A DNA stretch of 64,000 nucleotides from Oscillatoria sp. FACHB-1406 (GCF_014698145.1 NZ_JACJSM010000004.1:1-64000); one strand, 5' to 3'. Positions 33,701 to 42,400 are shown, counted from the first letter of the stretch. The notes: generated by a model from the sequence alone, not told the origin. Program-made: numbers and translations.

Positions 33701-34020
33701 ACTATCGAGAATTAATTCAAACAGTCATTCAGCAACACGCCAACGAATATCCCCCAAATAATGAAATTCAAGCCAATCTGCTCTTTGACGAACGGCGCGA
33801 TCGCTACCTACTTCTATACATCGGATGGCGCGGAGAAGAGCGCTTTCACGGCTGTCCGATTCACATCGATCTGATCGATGGCAAAATTTGGATTCAACAA
33901 GATTTTACTGAAGAAGGACTTGCCCAGCAATTGGTCGAGCTTGGAGTCCCTAAAAGCGATATTATTCTGGGATTCAGAGCGCCTTACGTGCGACAATTTA
34001 CCGGATTTGCTGTCGCGTGA
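33688..34020 (+). CDS. xisI: XisI family protein
   Basis: A 110-residue XisI protein, full length, with M-D-x-L-x-x-Y-R-x-x-I-Q-type start, D-x-R-R-D-R-Y-L-L-L-Y-I-G-W (about 30-43), H-G-C-P-I-H-I-D-L-I-D-G-K-I-W-I-Q-Q-D (about 53-71) and the closing P-K-S-D-I-I-L-G-F-R-A-P-Y-V-R-x-F-T-G-F-A. XisI accompanies XisH in a fixed pair and is required with it for fdxN element excision in Anabaena; the biochemical function is unknown. Here the pair is bracketed by the two copies of the wzz 5' region. Confidence 0.92.
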   Translation: MDRLNYRELIQTVIQQHANEYPPNNEIQANLLFDERRDRYLLLYIGWRGEERFHGCPIHIDLIDGKIWIQQDFTEEGLAQQLVELGVPKSDIILGFRAPYVRQFTGFAVA

Positions 34021-34128
34021 GATTGGGGGCATCTGAATATCAGAATTGATGTGAAGCTGTCCCGATCTCCTGAAATAATTCCAATTTCTGGAATACTGTA
34101 AGCTGTTTGATACCCAATTTCTCAGCTT

Positions 34129-34965
34129 ATGACCCAAGAAATTCAGACCACCTCCGCCCCCATCGACGACGATGAAATCTCCCTGGTCGATATCATCCGC
34201 TTTCTGCACCGCAATTGGCGCTTCATTAGCCTCGTCACCCTAGGCTTCGTCGCGATCGCGCTCCCCTTCACCTTGCTCAAACCCAACGCCTACGAACGGC
34301 AATTGACCTTGAGCGTTGGCTCGAAACCGATCGCACTATCCGCCAATCAACAAATAGGACTGGATGCAGCCCGCGCCAACACTTTAGCCACAGAGAAGCT
34401 CAAAAGTCAAGAGTGGAAGGAAATTTCCGCGCAGCCTACCTACGATGCCACCAAACAAGAAATCGCCCTAACGCTGCGATCGCCGAATCCCGAAGCCCTT
34501 AAACAGCTTACTCCCAACGCGATCGCAACCCAACTCCAAACCGACTTCCAAGACGAGATCGTCGATACCATTAAACCCTATTTAGAGACGATCTCGCTCC
34601 AAATCCAGCGATCGCGCCAAATCCTCAAAAGTGTAGAAGCTGACATTGCCAAAACCCCAGCGAGTAATACGCCCCGCCTTGAAGCCCTCGAAGTCCAACG
34701 TGCTGCCTACTTATCTTCCATTGCTTCCCTAGAAGTCGATCGTCAATACCTCCAACAAGCTAGCGGCAAAATCGCCGAAATCGCCAAAATCGTCCTCCCC
34801 ATCGAGATCAAAACTTTCTCGGAAGTTACCCAAAAAGCTCGCTCTCCACTCCAAATTGCTATCCTTTCCCTCATCGCGGGTTTCATGCTCGCTACCCTCG
34901 CCGCTATTATCCGCGAGCAAATTCCCCACATCAAAGCCGAACTGAGTAGAGAAGAGGGAAAATGA
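34129..34965 (+). CDS. Wzz-like chain-length determinant protein
   Basis: A 278-residue protein with the Wzz topology: short cytoplasmic N-terminus with D-D-E-I-S-L-V-D-I-I-R-F-L (about 13-25), first membrane helix (about 28-52), a periplasmic helical domain with a long coiled coil (about 150-235), and a second helix (about 243-262) followed by a short basic/acidic tail. Wzz proteins set the chain length made by Wzy. It lacks any C-terminal tyrosine kinase domain. It is the only complete copy in the window; the 5' 426 bases are nearly repeated upstream. Together with the flippase and Wzy-like genes across the divergent promoter it completes a Wzy-dependent system. Confidence 0.9.
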   Translation: MTQEIQTTSAPIDDDEISLVDIIRFLHRNWRFISLVTLGFVAIALPFTLLKPNAYERQLTLSVGSKPIALSANQQIGLDAARANTLATEKLKSQEWKEISAQPTYDATKQEIALTLRSPNPEALKQLTPNAIATQLQTDFQDEIVDTIKPYLETISLQIQRSRQILKSVEADIAKTPASNTPRLEALEVQRAAYLSSIASLEVDRQYLQQASGKIAEIAKIVLPIEIKTFSEVTQKARSPLQIAILSLIAGFMLATLAAIIREQIPHIKAELSREEGK

Positions 34966-35024
34966 CCGAATGTCGGGCTTTTGAGTTAAAGTAGTTACAT
35001 TTGTAGTTACGGGGAGAGCCAAAG

Positions 35025-35252
35025 ATGCTTCAAACAATAAAACTGCGACGGATTGGGAACTCAGTGGGCGTAACCTTCCCCAAAGAATGGTTAGAGCGGC
35101 TGAACCTTACTGAAGGGGACACTCTCTTTGTCACGGAAACCGAACGAGGACTCGAACTCAGTCCTTACGATCCCGACTTTGAGCGGGCGATGGCAATTTA
35201 CCGACAAGGAAGCCAAAAGTTCCGCCACGCCCTCAAGGAATTAGCTCGGTGA
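35025..35252 (+). CDS. AbrB/MazE-type antitoxin
   Basis: A 75-residue protein with an N-terminal swapped-hairpin AbrB DNA-binding domain: L-R-R-I-G-N-S-V-G-V-T-F-P-K-E-W-L (about 7-23) and L-N-L-T-E-G-D. The C-terminal tail (D-P-D-F-E-R-A-M-A-I-Y-R) is the part expected to wrap the toxin; this tail with Y-D-P-D-F-E is typical of antitoxins paired with Doc. Such antitoxins repress their own promoter, which should lie in the 59 bases before the gene. Its stop overlaps the toxin's GTG start by 4 bases. Confidence 0.92.
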   Translation: MLQTIKLRRIGNSVGVTFPKEWLERLNLTEGDTLFVTETERGLELSPYDPDFERAMAIYRQGSQKFRHALKELAR

Positions 35253-35632
35253 ATCAACCGACATGGCTGACAGAACCCATAGTTCTGGCAATTCACGAGG
35301 CTTTAATCTCCCAATACGGTGGTTTATCGGGACTAAGGGATAGTGGGATGCTGAGTGCGAGTTTGGCTCGCCCCCGCCATCGCTTTGCCTACGAGCCAGA
35401 GGTTTCTTTACCCGCTTTAGCCGCCGCCTACGGTTTCGCCCTATGTAATAACCATCCTTTCATTGATGGCAATAAACGCACGGCTTTCATGGCAATGTAC
35501 GTTTTCTTAGGGTTGAATGGCTATGGCTTGACGGTTCCAGAACCGGAGGTTGTTCTGATGATGGAAGGATTGGCATCGGCAGAGATTGATGAAAAGGCTC
35601 TGGCTGCGTGGTTGACTCAATCAATCCCATAG
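35249..35632 (+). CDS. doc: Doc-type Fic toxin (death on curing)
   Basis: A 127-residue Doc protein starting at GTG (V-N-Q-P-T-W-L), coupled to its antitoxin. The Fic motif H-P-F-I-D-G-N-K-R-T-A-F is present at about residues 68-79, with catalytic histidine and the N-K-R in the Doc form. Doc toxins phosphorylate elongation factor Tu and stop translation. The upstream E-A-L-I-x-x-Y-G-G-L-S-G-L-R-D is the conserved N-terminal half. Intact, so presumably functional. The pairing with AbrB rather than Phd is common in cyanobacteria. Confidence 0.93.
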   Translation: MNQPTWLTEPIVLAIHEALISQYGGLSGLRDSGMLSASLARPRHRFAYEPEVSLPALAAAYGFALCNNHPFIDGNKRTAFMAMYVFLGLNGYGLTVPEPEVVLMMEGLASAEIDEKALAAWLTQSIP

Positions 35633-35716
35633 ACGCGACTCAACACTCGCGTGCTAGGAAACTGCCTGCAAGCGGTTAAAATCCTCTAAAGTTTCGAGCA
35701 ATCGATCGCGCCCCTT

Positions 35717-37651
35717 ATGGTCAAACGATTTCCCTTCCCTTCCACCTACCGTTTCGCACAATTTGCACTTGATGCCTTCACTGCTGGGTTTGCGTTCTAC
35801 CTCGCCTTTCCGATACGGTTCGAGGGCAGCGTCGTCCCCCCCCACGACACCATCGCCATCGTCCTCCCCCTCCTCGCCATTCCCGGACGACTGCTAACTA
35901 ATGCTGCCTTTGGTTTATACCAACAAGTCTGGCGTTTATTTGGCTTCAAGGACTTCATTCGCCTATTCAACGCCGTTACCTTCTTCTCTCTTTTCACCCT
36001 CGTCCTCACTCGCCTCTTGCTCCCGCGCTGGTGGCTCAATTTCGTTGGCGTTCCCCTCGGCGTGTCCGTCATCGATTGGTGCTTCTGCTTGATGGGAATG
36101 GTCGCCCTGCGCTACGCCCGCCGTCGTTCTGCACAGCAACCTTTGTGGCGGCGAAGGCAGCGTAACGAACCGCAAAAGCGGGTACTGCTCATCGGCGCGG
36201 GACAAGCGGGATCCCTGGTAGCGCAAGAAGTTCGGCAAAATCCCAGTCTCAATTTCAAAGTTGTGGGTTTTCTGGACGACGATCGCACCAAAGTCGGACG
36301 CACGGTAGAAGGGATTAAAGTTCTCGGTACGACCTCTCAACTGGTCGCGATCGCGCAGTACCATCAGGTCAAAGAAGTCCTGATCGCCATGCCTTCAGCC
36401 AGAGCAGAGCAAATTCGCCACATCGTCGCTCTGGCGCGCGGTACGTCCCTTGACCTTAAGATTATCCCCAGTCACGGCGAACTACTGCGCGATCGCTCCC
36501 TTGCCCCCCAAGCGCGGGAAATCCAAATTCAAGACATCCTCGGACGCGCCGAAATCCATCTTGACTTTGCCGAGCAGTTCGATACTCTCTTCTCCTCCGC
36601 CCAAGAACAAGTTGCCGGACGAACGATCCTCGTCACCGGCGCAGGAGGAACCATCGGCTCGGAAATCTGCCGCCAAATCGCCCGTTTAGCCCCGCAGCGC
36701 CTCTTGTTACTGGGTCGAGGGGAAAACAGTATCTTTCACGTCGAACGGAGCCTTAAACGCCAATTTCCGACGGTAGAGATGACACCCCTCATCGCTGATA
36801 TCCGCCATCGCGATCGCATCGAATGGATTCTCAAAACCTGGCAACCTGATATTATCTTCCACGCTGCCGCCCACAAGCACGTCCCCTTGATGCAGCACAA
36901 CCCGACGGAAGCGCTGGAAAATAACAGCCTCGCTTCCGCCCAACTCGCCGCACTCGCCCAACGCTACGGGGTTAAAAGTTTTGTGATGATTTCTACCGAT
37001 AAGGCGGTCGATCCCCGTAACTTTATGGGAGCAAGCAAGCGCCTAGCAGAACTGCTGGTTAAGGCGCAGGCGCACCAGAGCAATACTCGCTTTTTGGTAG
37101 TACGATTCGGCAATGTTTTAGGGAGTCGCGGCAGCGTCGTTCCCATTTTCCAGGAACAAATCGCGCGGGGCGGTCCGGTGACGGTGACAGATCGAGAGAT
37201 GACGCGCTATTTCATGACAGCACCGGAAGCCTCGCAGTTGGTGATTCAAAGCTTAGCTGTAGGGAAGTCGGGGCAAACATTGATCCTAGATATGGGGCAG
37301 CCGGTGAGAATTTACGACCTAGCAGAACAAGCGATCGAACTGGCAGGATTTGTTCCTCATGTCGATATTCCCATTGAGATTATTGGCTTGCGTCCCGGCG
37401 AAAAATTACACGAATCTTTGGTTTGCAAGGTGGAAACAGTGGAAATAACTCCGCATCCAAAAATTGTTGCTGTGGTGGGAGGAATTCCTGACTTTCAAGC
37501 AGCAGAACAAGCGATTTTAATGCTGCAAAACGCAACGCAAAACGTTAATGACTCGGAAGAATTATGGGCGATCGCGCAGCAGTGCCAAACGGCATTAGAA
37601 TCATCAAATTGCTTGACTCGGATAAGTACGCGAGAGCAAAGAATAAGCTAA
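35717..37651 (+). CDS. CapD/WbpM-type nucleotide-sugar 4,6-dehydratase
   Basis: A 644-residue membrane-bound SDR. Residues about 15-140 hold four hydrophobic helices, followed by a degenerate nucleotide-binding domain with L-L-I-G-A-G-Q-A-G (about 156-164), then the catalytic domain with V-T-G-A-G-G-T-I-G-S-E-I (about 307-318). The active site is S-T-D-K-A-V-x-P-x-N-x-M-G-A-S-K-R, the Thr/Met/Lys form found in inverting and retaining UDP-GlcNAc 4,6-dehydratases of the WbpM/PglF group. It converts UDP-GlcNAc to the 4-keto-6-deoxy sugar, feeding synthesis of QuiNAc, FucNAc or bacillosamine. No dedicated reductase or aminotransferase is in the window except possibly the atypical SDR at 18,499. 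Confidence 0.93.
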   Translation: MVKRFPFPSTYRFAQFALDAFTAGFAFYLAFPIRFEGSVVPPHDTIAIVLPLLAIPGRLLTNAAFGLYQQVWRLFGFKDFIRLFNAVTFFSLFTLVLTRLLLPRWWLNFVGVPLGVSVIDWCFCLMGMVALRYARRRSAQQPLWRRRQRNEPQKRVLLIGAGQAGSLVAQEVRQNPSLNFKVVGFLDDDRTKVGRTVEGIKVLGTTSQLVAIAQYHQVKEVLIAMPSARAEQIRHIVALARGTSLDLKIIPSHGELLRDRSLAPQAREIQIQDILGRAEIHLDFAEQFDTLFSSAQEQVAGRTILVTGAGGTIGSEICRQIARLAPQRLLLLGRGENSIFHVERSLKRQFPTVEMTPLIADIRHRDRIEWILKTWQPDIIFHAAAHKHVPLMQHNPTEALENNSLASAQLAALAQRYGVKSFVMISTDKAVDPRNFMGASKRLAELLVKAQAHQSNTRFLVVRFGNVLGSRGSVVPIFQEQIARGGPVTVTDREMTRYFMTAPEASQLVIQSLAVGKSGQTLILDMGQPVRIYDLAEQAIELAGFVPHVDIPIEIIGLRPGEKLHESLVCKVETVEITPHPKIVAVVGGIPDFQAAEQAILMLQNATQNVNDSEELWAIAQQCQTALESSNCLTRISTREQRIS

Positions 37652-38367
37652 CGCCTTCCTTGCTGTCGTAGTATTTCATCTGCCCAAATCCGATCTTCTT
37701 TCGGTAGTAGCGGGTTTGCTTCTGCTGCATAGTCGATCGCGAGATCGAAACCCGCGCGCTGGTAAACTTCGCTCAATACGGCTTGCAAATCGACGAGGGG
37801 TTCTTCATCGCCCGCGCACAGGGGCAAGGCAAAGGCTGGAATTCGGGATCGCACCCCAAAAACATACAATTCCGCCCAGGGACGGCGATTGCTCCGACTC
37901 ACGAGAATGTTATAATCCCCCGTCGGTCTTTCTTCTACTAATTCCATCGGTTTTCCCTCTCGCAGCAAGTCAATCTCGATGAAATGGGTTAAACTGCCCA
38001 AAACTTCCCAACGCTTGCGAAGATAACTCTCTCGCCCGACTCCGGAACGTTTGTTTTTTGGTGATAAAATCTCGATCGCCGCTATAACAGTTTCCGTTGC
38101 AATTTCTCGAATTTCTAAAAAATATTCTCTCACCTCTTCCGACATCGGCGTTCTCACGGCAATTGCGGGTGCTGTCGCCAAGACTCCAAGAGGTTCGCTA
38201 GGAGTTTCAATTTTGGGAATGGGGGTAGAAATCGTCACATCGGGCAAGCCGACAAAAACCGATTCAACGCGATCGAGGTAAGTTCGCTTTTCCACTGCTA
38301 CGCGGTACTTCGGACGTAGCTGCGGACCGAGGGTATCGGCTAGATTAACGATTAACCGATTATGCAC
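37648..38367 (-). pseudogene. DUF4058-family protein with lost 5' end
   Basis: A 239-codon frame from a GTG. It matches cyanobacterial DUF4058 proteins (H-N-R-L-I-V at the start; R-x-Y-L-D-R-V; E-I-L-S-P-K-N-K-R-x-G-x-G-R-x-x-Y; a W-A-E-L-Y motif late). The frame continues without stop or ATG upstream, encoding Y-L-E-H-P-Q-L-W-A-E-V directly before H-N-R-L, which is the expected family sequence, but the usual opening (M-x-x-P-F-P-G-M) is absent and replaced by a 93-base inverted-repeat element. So the native start is lost; the GTG may give a shortened protein. Its stop codon overlaps that of the convergent CapD-like gene. Function of the family unknown. Confidence 0.7.
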
Positions 38368-38401
38368 TTCTGCCCAGAGTTGGGGATGTTCTAAATAACC
38401 T

Positions 38402-38494
38402 GAGTTCGGGTTAAGGCTATTTTTACACTCATTTTACGAAGGAATCGGGGTTAGAGCGAACGAAAGAATGAGGCTTTCGGCTTATCCCGAACTG
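38402..38494. mobile_element. 93-bp MITE-like element at the DUF4058 5' end
   Basis: agttcgggttaaggc (from 38,403) and its inverse at 38,479-38,493 match at 13 of 15 positions, giving a small element of about 93 bases with terminal inverted repeats and no coding capacity. It lies exactly where the start of the DUF4058 gene should be. No target duplication could be identified with certainty. MITE status is inference; an origin as a terminator-like hairpin is less likely because the loop is over 60 bases. Confidence 0.5.
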
Positions 38495-38551
38495 ACGTTA
38501 AATAATTGCAGGTGCTTCGCTCTTAATTGTATCCTTGCCCCTTAATTCAAA

Positions 38552-39787
38552 CTAAGCGTAATTCCCAATCTCGTGGCAAATCCCAAACACCGAAGTATAG
38601 CCGTGCAAGAACGTACTTTCACCCACCGGGCCGATTTCGCCGTTGCAGAAAAAGCCGCCTAAAGGAACGTCTTTAAAATAGCGATCGAAGAGTTGAGATT
38701 CAAAGTTGGGCTTTCCGTAAAGTCCCTCGCCGCGTCCCAAACAGGAGAAGAGCAGCGCGCCCGCTGCATCGCCCTGACGCTTTTGCAGCCACATTTCTAA
38801 GTCTTCGGCTGAGGTACGAGCGTCGCGCAGGTGGAACTGGATGCGCTGTCCGGGGCGCACGCGATCGCCGATCGCGATCGCACCAAGCCGAGGATCGATC
38901 CCGATGATGTTCCGAATTAAAAAATCGCCCCGATCTAAATCTGGCTTGAATTCATCGCGCACTAACCCGATAAACAGCGAGTGTTGGGCGAGTTGTCTAT
39001 CCTCTGGGTTCAAAGTCTGGATAATGCTTTGCAAAGCCTCTAACGGCGTTTGTGCAGCCGTTGTCGCCGATCGCTCGCTATCCGGTTGCAGTTGCAACAG
39101 CACGTTGCGTTCCCCTTGGATAATGCGATAGGGCTGACCGATGGGACGGCAACCTTGAGCGACAATGGTTTCGATGACAATCTTGCCACTCAGGGCTACG
39201 CCAATCGTCCCTTCCTGATAATGGCGATTGTTACTAAATAAGCTCATCCCGAGATTACTACTCCCCGCACTCGCCAGTCCCCCAATCGTCACCGAACCGG
39301 GATAGGCATAATCGATCCCTTGCAACAGATTGTTAATTTGGGAACTGAACGGATCCGCTAGCAAAATAAACTTAGGTTGAGCTTCGGGAAATACCCCAAT
39401 TGCCTCCGCCCAGCGATCGGGCGACGCATCCAAGTCCGGCAGATCGGCTTCTAACAGATGAAAGGTCGTAATTTCAACTTCCGGCAGGCGGGCAAGGGTC
39501 AAACTCAGTGCAGGCGAGCGTTCCACTTCCTGCGCTTCCGCTCCGACTGGCCCGCTGCCGATCGCACCGCCCCCGCCGCAGCCAATTAGAATCGGTTCGG
39601 GGAGTTGTTCTGCTAAAAGTGGCATTAGTCTGGGATATTCGCTAGCAAAGGCGGCAGAAATAAAGATAATTCCTAAATCGGGCTTGCAAGCGAGCGATTC
39701 TCGGGCGGTTTCGACAACCTCATTGACTGCCGCTTCTAGGGAAGGACGAGTCGAAAAGGCGTTGGCCCACTTCATGGAATCTGACAT
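38552..39787 (-). CDS. FIST-domain sensory protein
   Basis: A 411-residue protein consisting of FIST_N (about 30-240) and FIST_C (about 245-390) with no attached histidine kinase or cyclase domain. Supporting sequence: L-I-G-C-G-G-G-G-A-I-G (about 88-98), the F-I-L-L-A-D-P-F-S segment, G-G-L-A-S-A-G, and a C-terminal G-A-L-L-F-S-C-L-G-R-G-E-G-L-Y-G followed by G-G-F-F-C-N-G-E-I-G-P-V-G, the classical FIST_C end. FIST domains are thought to bind small ligands such as amino acids. Stand-alone copies are common in cyanobacteria; no two-component partner is adjacent. Confidence 0.92.
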   Translation of the reverse strand: MSDSMKWANAFSTRPSLEAAVNEVVETARESLACKPDLGIIFISAAFASEYPRLMPLLAEQLPEPILIGCGGGGAIGSGPVGAEAQEVERSPALSLTLARLPEVEITTFHLLEADLPDLDASPDRWAEAIGVFPEAQPKFILLADPFSSQINNLLQGIDYAYPGSVTIGGLASAGSSNLGMSLFSNNRHYQEGTIGVALSGKIVIETIVAQGCRPIGQPYRIIQGERNVLLQLQPDSERSATTAAQTPLEALQSIIQTLNPEDRQLAQHSLFIGLVRDEFKPDLDRGDFLIRNIIGIDPRLGAIAIGDRVRPGQRIQFHLRDARTSAEDLEMWLQKRQGDAAGALLFSCLGRGEGLYGKPNFESQLFDRYFKDVPLGGFFCNGEIGPVGESTFLHGYTSVFGICHEIGNYA

Positions 39788-40317
39788 GGCTAATATCGCT
39801 TCGCGAAATTAAAAATTAAATCTTAAAAATTTTGAACGGTCAGTAAGCATGAGTTTAAGGATCGGTCAATTCAGTCTTAGTTAAATACCACGCGCTTGAC
39901 CTTTGCTATCTCAACTCTACGCTTAAGAGCGATCCGATCTGCTAGGAGGGTCGTCCCACCATGAATTAATTTTACGGCTAATGACGGCAATCTATTTTAA
40001 TGGATTGACCTTAAAATTATTCATCGGTAGGAACATTCAATTGAATATCCCTACTCGAGTTCCCCGTGGGAGCAAGTCACTTTTGTCGCCCTCTCCCTAA
40101 ATCCCTTTCCCAACTTTGGGAGACGACTTTGAGGCTACTCCCCTTCGCCGTTCAACAAACAGCGAAGCATCCTCTGTCATCCCCACCAGAATTGCGGGGG
40201 GAATGAGGAGGGGGCAGAGAAGGGGCCGGGGGATGAGGGCGATCGCGGCGCAAGTTTGACCTGCTCCCGTTCACCGTACTGTCAAGCTTCTCCGCTCGAT
40301 TTAATATCCAGAATTCC
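39788..40317. other. Intergenic with palindromic repeat and CT-rich repeat-like sequence
   Basis: These 530 bases lie between divergent/tail ends of the FIST and CrtR genes, both minus strand. They contain a near-perfect 28-base palindrome at 40,027-40,054 and, from about 40,090 to 40,240, a stretch of alternating CT-rich and GA-rich segments (ctctccctaaatcccttt and partially complementary gggagacgac) that resembles multicopy intergenic repeats common in cyanobacteria. No coding frame is convincing. Confidence 0.5.
40027..40054. repeat. 28-bp palindrome, gtagg...cctac type
   Basis: Left arm gtaggaacattcaa (40,027-40,040) and right arm ttgaatatccctac (40,041-40,054) pair at 12 of 14 positions with no loop. 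It resembles the hairpin at 48,726-48,751, which has the same gtaGGGAC-type outer sequence; both look like members of a dispersed cyanobacterial hairpin repeat. Confidence 0.7.
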
Positions 40318-41220
40318 CTAAGAATCTGAGGGATTATTTTTGGGTTTCCTAGGGTGAAAGCGAATGCCTAAAAAAACATCATAAAGAAAAATCCAAAAAT
40401 CTTTTCCTTGAAATATTCCTAGCGATAAATGGCTACCTTTTGATTCTAACAGCGGTTTAGTAGCCCGATAAGCCGCTTGATATTTGTACCAAGGAATAGA
40501 AGGCCACAGGTGATGGATCAAGTGATAATTTTGACCAAAAATGGCAATATTTAAAATCGGACTGGCATAGACTCGCGCGTTTTTCCAGCGATTTCGTTCT
40601 TGAAAAGGACGGTGAGGGAGATAATCAAAAAACAACCCTAACGCTATCCCTACAACTAACGCCGCTGACAGCCAATAGTTAATTAAGTAATTATAAAAGC
40701 CGTACTGGAGCGAACAATAAACCAAAACGACTAAAAACAAACGGCTGAGAAACCATTCGAGCAACTCGTATTTTCTCCACAAACGCCGCTTAAAGAAAAA
40801 AATTTCGTGATAGAAGAAGCGGGGTGCAATCAACCATAACGGACCGCCAGTGGAAACAAAATGATCGGGATCGTTCTCCGGATCGTTAACGTTAGCGTGA
40901 TGCTGGAGGTGAACTCGCGTAAATACGGGGAATGCAAACCCTAAAATTAGTGCGCTGCCGTGTCCCAAAATCGCATTGACAATTTTGTTGCGATGTGCTG
41001 CGTTGTGCGAAGCATCGTGAATGACAGAGCCAGCGAGGTGAAGCGCCAGCACGTTCATCCAGAAACTGCACCAATGATGCCAACCCCACAGCCAGTAGCC
41101 GTACGTCGAAATCGTCAAAAGGACGATGGAAGCGACTAGCATCAATAACGTTGGATTTAGACCGCCCGGGGGTTGTAAAAACTCTCTAGGGACTGTCAGC
41201 GGCATTTTTGCCTCCGACAT
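40318..41220 (-). CDS. crtR: Beta-carotene hydroxylase, CrtR type
   Basis: A 300-residue membrane di-iron oxygenase of the fatty-acid-desaturase fold. The three histidine boxes are H68-D-A-S-H72 with H76, H104-L-Q-H-H108, and H233-L-I-H-H237, and the A-N-V-N-D-P-E-N-D-P-D-H-F-V-S block after box 2 is characteristic of cyanobacterial CrtR. It hydroxylates beta-ionone rings to make zeaxanthin and contributes to myxoxanthophyll. Length matches the family (about 300). Several hydrophobic segments (about 25-45, 50-65, 160-195) anchor it in the membrane. No carotenoid neighbour is present, as usual for this gene. Confidence 0.93.
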   Translation of the reverse strand: MSEAKMPLTVPREFLQPPGGLNPTLLMLVASIVLLTISTYGYWLWGWHHWCSFWMNVLALHLAGSVIHDASHNAAHRNKIVNAILGHGSALILGFAFPVFTRVHLQHHANVNDPENDPDHFVSTGGPLWLIAPRFFYHEIFFFKRRLWRKYELLEWFLSRLFLVVLVYCSLQYGFYNYLINYWLSAALVVGIALGLFFDYLPHRPFQERNRWKNARVYASPILNIAIFGQNYHLIHHLWPSIPWYKYQAAYRATKPLLESKGSHLSLGIFQGKDFWIFLYDVFLGIRFHPRKPKNNPSDS

Positions 41221-41354
41221 CGTTCTTTTTGCTCCTTCTATTTACAAGTCCATTGGGTAGTATAAGCGACAACGGTACAATGATAAAGATTTGTAACACG
41301 ACATTAGACTTATACCCCAGAGGGAAGACAACTAAAGGAACTTATCATTAGTTA

Positions 41355-42164
41355 TTAAGCTGCTGGGGTAGAAGAGAAAGATGATTCTTCAGATGAGAGG
41401 TTCTGCGGGAGCGTGCCGTAGCGCTTGAGAATGCGATCGAGTTTAATCTCCTTTTCGAGCAGGCAAGCATGACCGCTGTCGGGTAGGATACAAATCCGAG
41501 CATCGGGGAACAGTCCGGCTAAACGCTTTGCTTCTTGGACCGAAGGTAATAAGCGATCGGCGGCTCCTGCAATTAAAACGACGGGTTTGTTAAAGCGCTG
41601 GAGTTGTTTGCGATCGATCTGAAAGTCGCGCAATAGGGATAAACGCCAACTGACGGTTTTAGGGGGAAGCGACTGCATTGCCGCTAGCAGCGCCGAGCTA
41701 TTTTTAGGTTCGACTCGCCGCGTCTCTGCTAAAAAGGGGAGTAGGATTCCGGCTGTTCCGCGATACAGGGGTTCCGGAAAGGATTCAACCAAAGGAATCG
41801 CCCAATGGTAGAGGGGATAGCGGCTAAACGACGAAGCGGGATTGCTTAGAATTAGAGTATCAATGGCTTCGGGTTGCGCGATCGCGACTTTCATCGCCAA
41901 GCACCCCCCAAACGACTCGCCGCATAAAACAACTTGTCTTTGCCCCCGTTCGGCTTCGATCGCATTCGTCACCTGCCTCTGTAGGGCATCCCAGTCTTGC
42001 AAATTTTCAGCGGGGATCGCAGCGCAACGCACGTCAAAGCAGGATTCCAAACTCCCAATCTGGGCGTGCAATAACTGCCCGGTGCTGTCCATTCCCGGCA
42101 GGTAAACGAAGAGAGGAGCGTTGGGATTGCTTTTTCTCGGCTTCAAAAAGGAAAGATAAGTCAT
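41355..42164 (-). CDS. Alpha/beta-hydrolase fold protein
   Basis: A 269-residue soluble hydrolase. The nucleophile elbow is C-G-E-S84-F-G-G and the catalytic histidine sits in P-D-S-G-H-A-C-L-L-E (about 236); L-I-A-G-A-A-D-R-L-L-P carries the probable acid. An Y-L-P-G-M-D-S-T-G oxyanion loop is at about 21-29. The sequence style (P-G-M-D-G/S-T-G, C-G-E-S-F-G-G) resembles the hydrolase half of plant and cyanobacterial phytyl-ester-synthase/DGAT proteins, but the acyltransferase half is absent. Substrate unknown. Confidence 0.85.
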   Translation of the reverse strand: MTYLSFLKPRKSNPNAPLFVYLPGMDSTGQLLHAQIGSLESCFDVRCAAIPAENLQDWDALQRQVTNAIEAERGQRQVVLCGESFGGCLAMKVAIAQPEAIDTLILSNPASSFSRYPLYHWAIPLVESFPEPLYRGTAGILLPFLAETRRVEPKNSSALLAAMQSLPPKTVSWRLSLLRDFQIDRKQLQRFNKPVVLIAGAADRLLPSVQEAKRLAGLFPDARICILPDSGHACLLEKEIKLDRILKRYGTLPQNLSSEESSFSSTPAA

Positions 42165-42400
42165 TACGGTTATCAGTCATCGGTTATCAGTTATCAGCGA
42201 TCCAATGGCACGGTTTTAAGACCAAAATTCAAATTCAGGCGAACGGGTCGGGACATTCGATTGAAGTCGGGTTGATTTGAGTTCTCGCTGAATTGGACGA
42301 TCGCGCGGCAATTTCTGGGAATCTTGCCCAATGGCTCCATTGTACGTTGCCGGGTGCGATGGAAGGGGAGGCAAGCAGATGGGTGAATTCCCGAGCCATT

